This document shows positions 62,836-64,000 of a stretch of 64,000 bases of DNA, piece by piece. The notes under the pieces were generated by a model, which did no database searches, had not been told where the DNA came from, and saw nothing but the letters and a program-made list of their open reading frames with translations. The translations under genes and the position numbers were made by a program. Position 1 is the first letter of the stretch. The number at the start of each line of letters is the position of its first letter. The DNA is from JBKEDC01 sp047972995 (GTDB lineage Bacteria; Bacteroidota; Bacteroidia; Bacteroidales; Prolixibacteraceae): positions 62,001 to 126,000 of the forward strand of contig JBKEBD010000016.1 in the NCBI GenBank assembly GCA_047972995.1, written 5' to 3'.

Positions 62836-63108
62836 ATGCCACACCACAAAAACATAAGATGCCAGAGCTGCGGACTGCCACTTCAAAAAGATCCACAATT
62901 TGGGGGAACAAATAGCAATGGTTCTCGTTCGACGGAATATTGTAGTTATTGCTATGAAAATGGTCAATTTAAATTCCAAGGAACAGCTATTGAGTTTCAA
63001 GATTTTTGTCGAAAGTCTATGATTAATGGCGGTCATGGAAAAATTGAGGCTTGGCTTTTTACACGAGGTATCCCCCACCTCAAGCGATGGAAATCATCAG
63101 TCAAATAG
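62836..63108 (+). CDS. Putative zinc-ribbon domain protein (90 aa)
   Basis: The protein begins MPHHKNIRCQSCGLPLQKD and has CQSC and CSYC knuckles about 30 residues apart (the second in STEYCSYCYENGQF), the pattern of the 'putative zinc ribbon' family found in many Bacteroidetes and Firmicutes. The C-terminal part is helical and basic. Function is unknown. It is a single gene with its own promoter box. Confidence 0.82.
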   Translation: MPHHKNIRCQSCGLPLQKDPQFGGTNSNGSRSTEYCSYCYENGQFKFQGTAIEFQDFCRKSMINGGHGKIEAWLFTRGIPHLKRWKSSVK

Positions 63109-63940
63109 TGCCTGAATTAAACCCAACACACTCTTTATTGTTTATAAACCATTACTAAATTAAAACAATTCGATGCTTCGAGAATACGTAACGTAAGATG
63201 AAAAATCAAGGCGTAGAGAATCCTCGATTCACTAAAATTTTCAATGATTATGAACACAAAGTATCCAAAACATAAGGCAGAGGTGCTAAATTTGGTACCT
63301 TCCTGAATTAAATAAAGACAGAAAAAGGTGCAAAAAAGAATCATTCGGGTTCTGCCTTATTATTATCTACCCGTTGGCAGAATTAAATAGTGGCATTTCA
63401 ATTCAAAATATACGAATCCTTTTTTTTGTATTTGGTTCATTTTTGTTTGAAAAAAGACTTGGTCGGATGCTCTGACTTGTGTTTTTGTTGTAAAAAGTAG
63501 CGGGCGTTACAGGCTACTTGCATTTTTCCCACTAACTAAATTGTAATTTTCTGTGGGATAGTGCTTTGTGAAAAAGTGCAAGCTATATTAAGAGAAAGTG
63601 AAGCAGATGCATAGCGCCATACAACCAATCGGCACCTCGAAGCGCCCCCTCACAATGAGGTGAGCAATAGTTTGTACTTTCAATTTACCCACACACTTAG
63701 ACTTTGTAAATTGTAGAATTGGAAACTAGGGCAATATCTTAAGGCACTCCGGTTATTAAGGTTTAAGTAGAAATTTTGAAATAAAAAGCCTATTGAACAA
63801 GTTAAATATATTCGAATTAAATTCCGCCAACGGGTTATTGTCTTTAAAATTCTATGCTTAAAATCTACAGTCTTATAAACATAACTTCAAAAGCATTCCA
63901 CAATACAGTTTTCTTTTAATGAAATTTAAATCAACGAATT
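63109..63940. other. Gene-poor region near right edge
   Basis: About 830 bases have only short frames of unlikely composition. A possible hairpin pairs AAGGCAGA (63271) with TCTGCCTT (63352). No RNA gene, repeat array or transposase trace was seen. It probably contains the promoter of the partial gene at 63941. Confidence 0.5.
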
Positions 63941-64000
63941 ATGACAAAAAAAGCTTCTCCTGTAATGCAGGATATTTGGCTACTCATCTTGCGAGTGGTA
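63941..64000 (+). CDS. N-terminal start of a membrane protein, DoxX-like (3' partial)
   Basis: The frame ATG at 63941 begins MTKKASPVMQDIWLLILRVV and runs off the window. The basic lead followed by a helix starting DIWLLILRVV resembles the first helix of DoxX-family membrane proteins. With only 20 codons visible this is a weak guess; it follows the gene-poor stretch. Confidence 0.5.
   Translation, partial: MTKKASPVMQDIWLLILRVV

Overview
The window comes from a low-to-moderate GC member of the Bacteroidota, most likely an anaerobic Bacteroidales-type organism. The support is: TAnnTTTG promoter -7 boxes, a tmRNA tag reading GENNYALAA, a HmuY/HmuR/HmuS haem system with flavodoxin, an 8Fe ferredoxin, LptD/SlyD/EttA of Bacteroidetes type and a Bacteroidetes 'putative porin'. 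Genus cannot be fixed from the sequence alone.

Region 1 (1-12.5 kb) is a haem-uptake operon: haem receptor (C-terminal part only), HmuY haemophore lipoprotein, HmuS/CobN-like chelatase, a membrane protein, an ExbB/TolQ-like protein, a DUF2149 protein, flavodoxin and DUF2023. It has been cut between receptor and hmuY by a complete 3.34-kb IS1595-family element (1438-4781) with perfect 26-bp inverted repeats and an 8-bp target duplication. The element carries an unusually large cargo: several small genes and at least one strongly structured, pseudoknotted RNA candidate. Downstream, hmuS is split by two frameshifts and the next gene probably by a third, each at a homopolymer and each equivalent to one missing base.

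Region 2 (12.5-14.2 kb) is IS debris (an IS256-family remnant fused to an ISL3-like remnant), followed by three identical tRNA-Asp genes.

Region 3 (14.3-33 kb) is mostly housekeeping: metallophosphatase, aroC, slyD-like FKBP, LptD-like protein, clpB, ferredoxin, an MsbA-like ABC exporter, purB, an NfeD/ClpP-class membrane protease, an ICMT-like methyltransferase, ettA, a secreted protein and radC.

Region 4 (33-48.5 kb) is the most unusual part. Seven tightly spaced genes on the minus strand read, in order of transcription: ABC ATPase, ABC-2 permease fused to an M1-peptidase-like domain that lacks HExxH and ends in a golvesin-like domain, TolC, membrane-fusion lipoprotein, RND pump, a second RND pump whose C terminus continues through extra membrane helices into a complete ABC ATPase, and a small ABC-2-like permease. 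The layout suggests one envelope machine that combines proton-driven RND and ATP-driven ABC modules.

Region 5 (48.5-64 kb) holds a threonine-aldolase remnant, a carboxyltransferase with three biotinyl domains, tmRNA, an ECF sigma/anti-sigma/Spy-like cluster, a DUF4197 protein, rsmA, a YbhN-like flippase, a LolC/E-like permease, a NUDIX hydrolase, an MltF-like lytic transglycosylase, a porin, a zinc-ribbon protein and the first codons of a gene running off the right edge.
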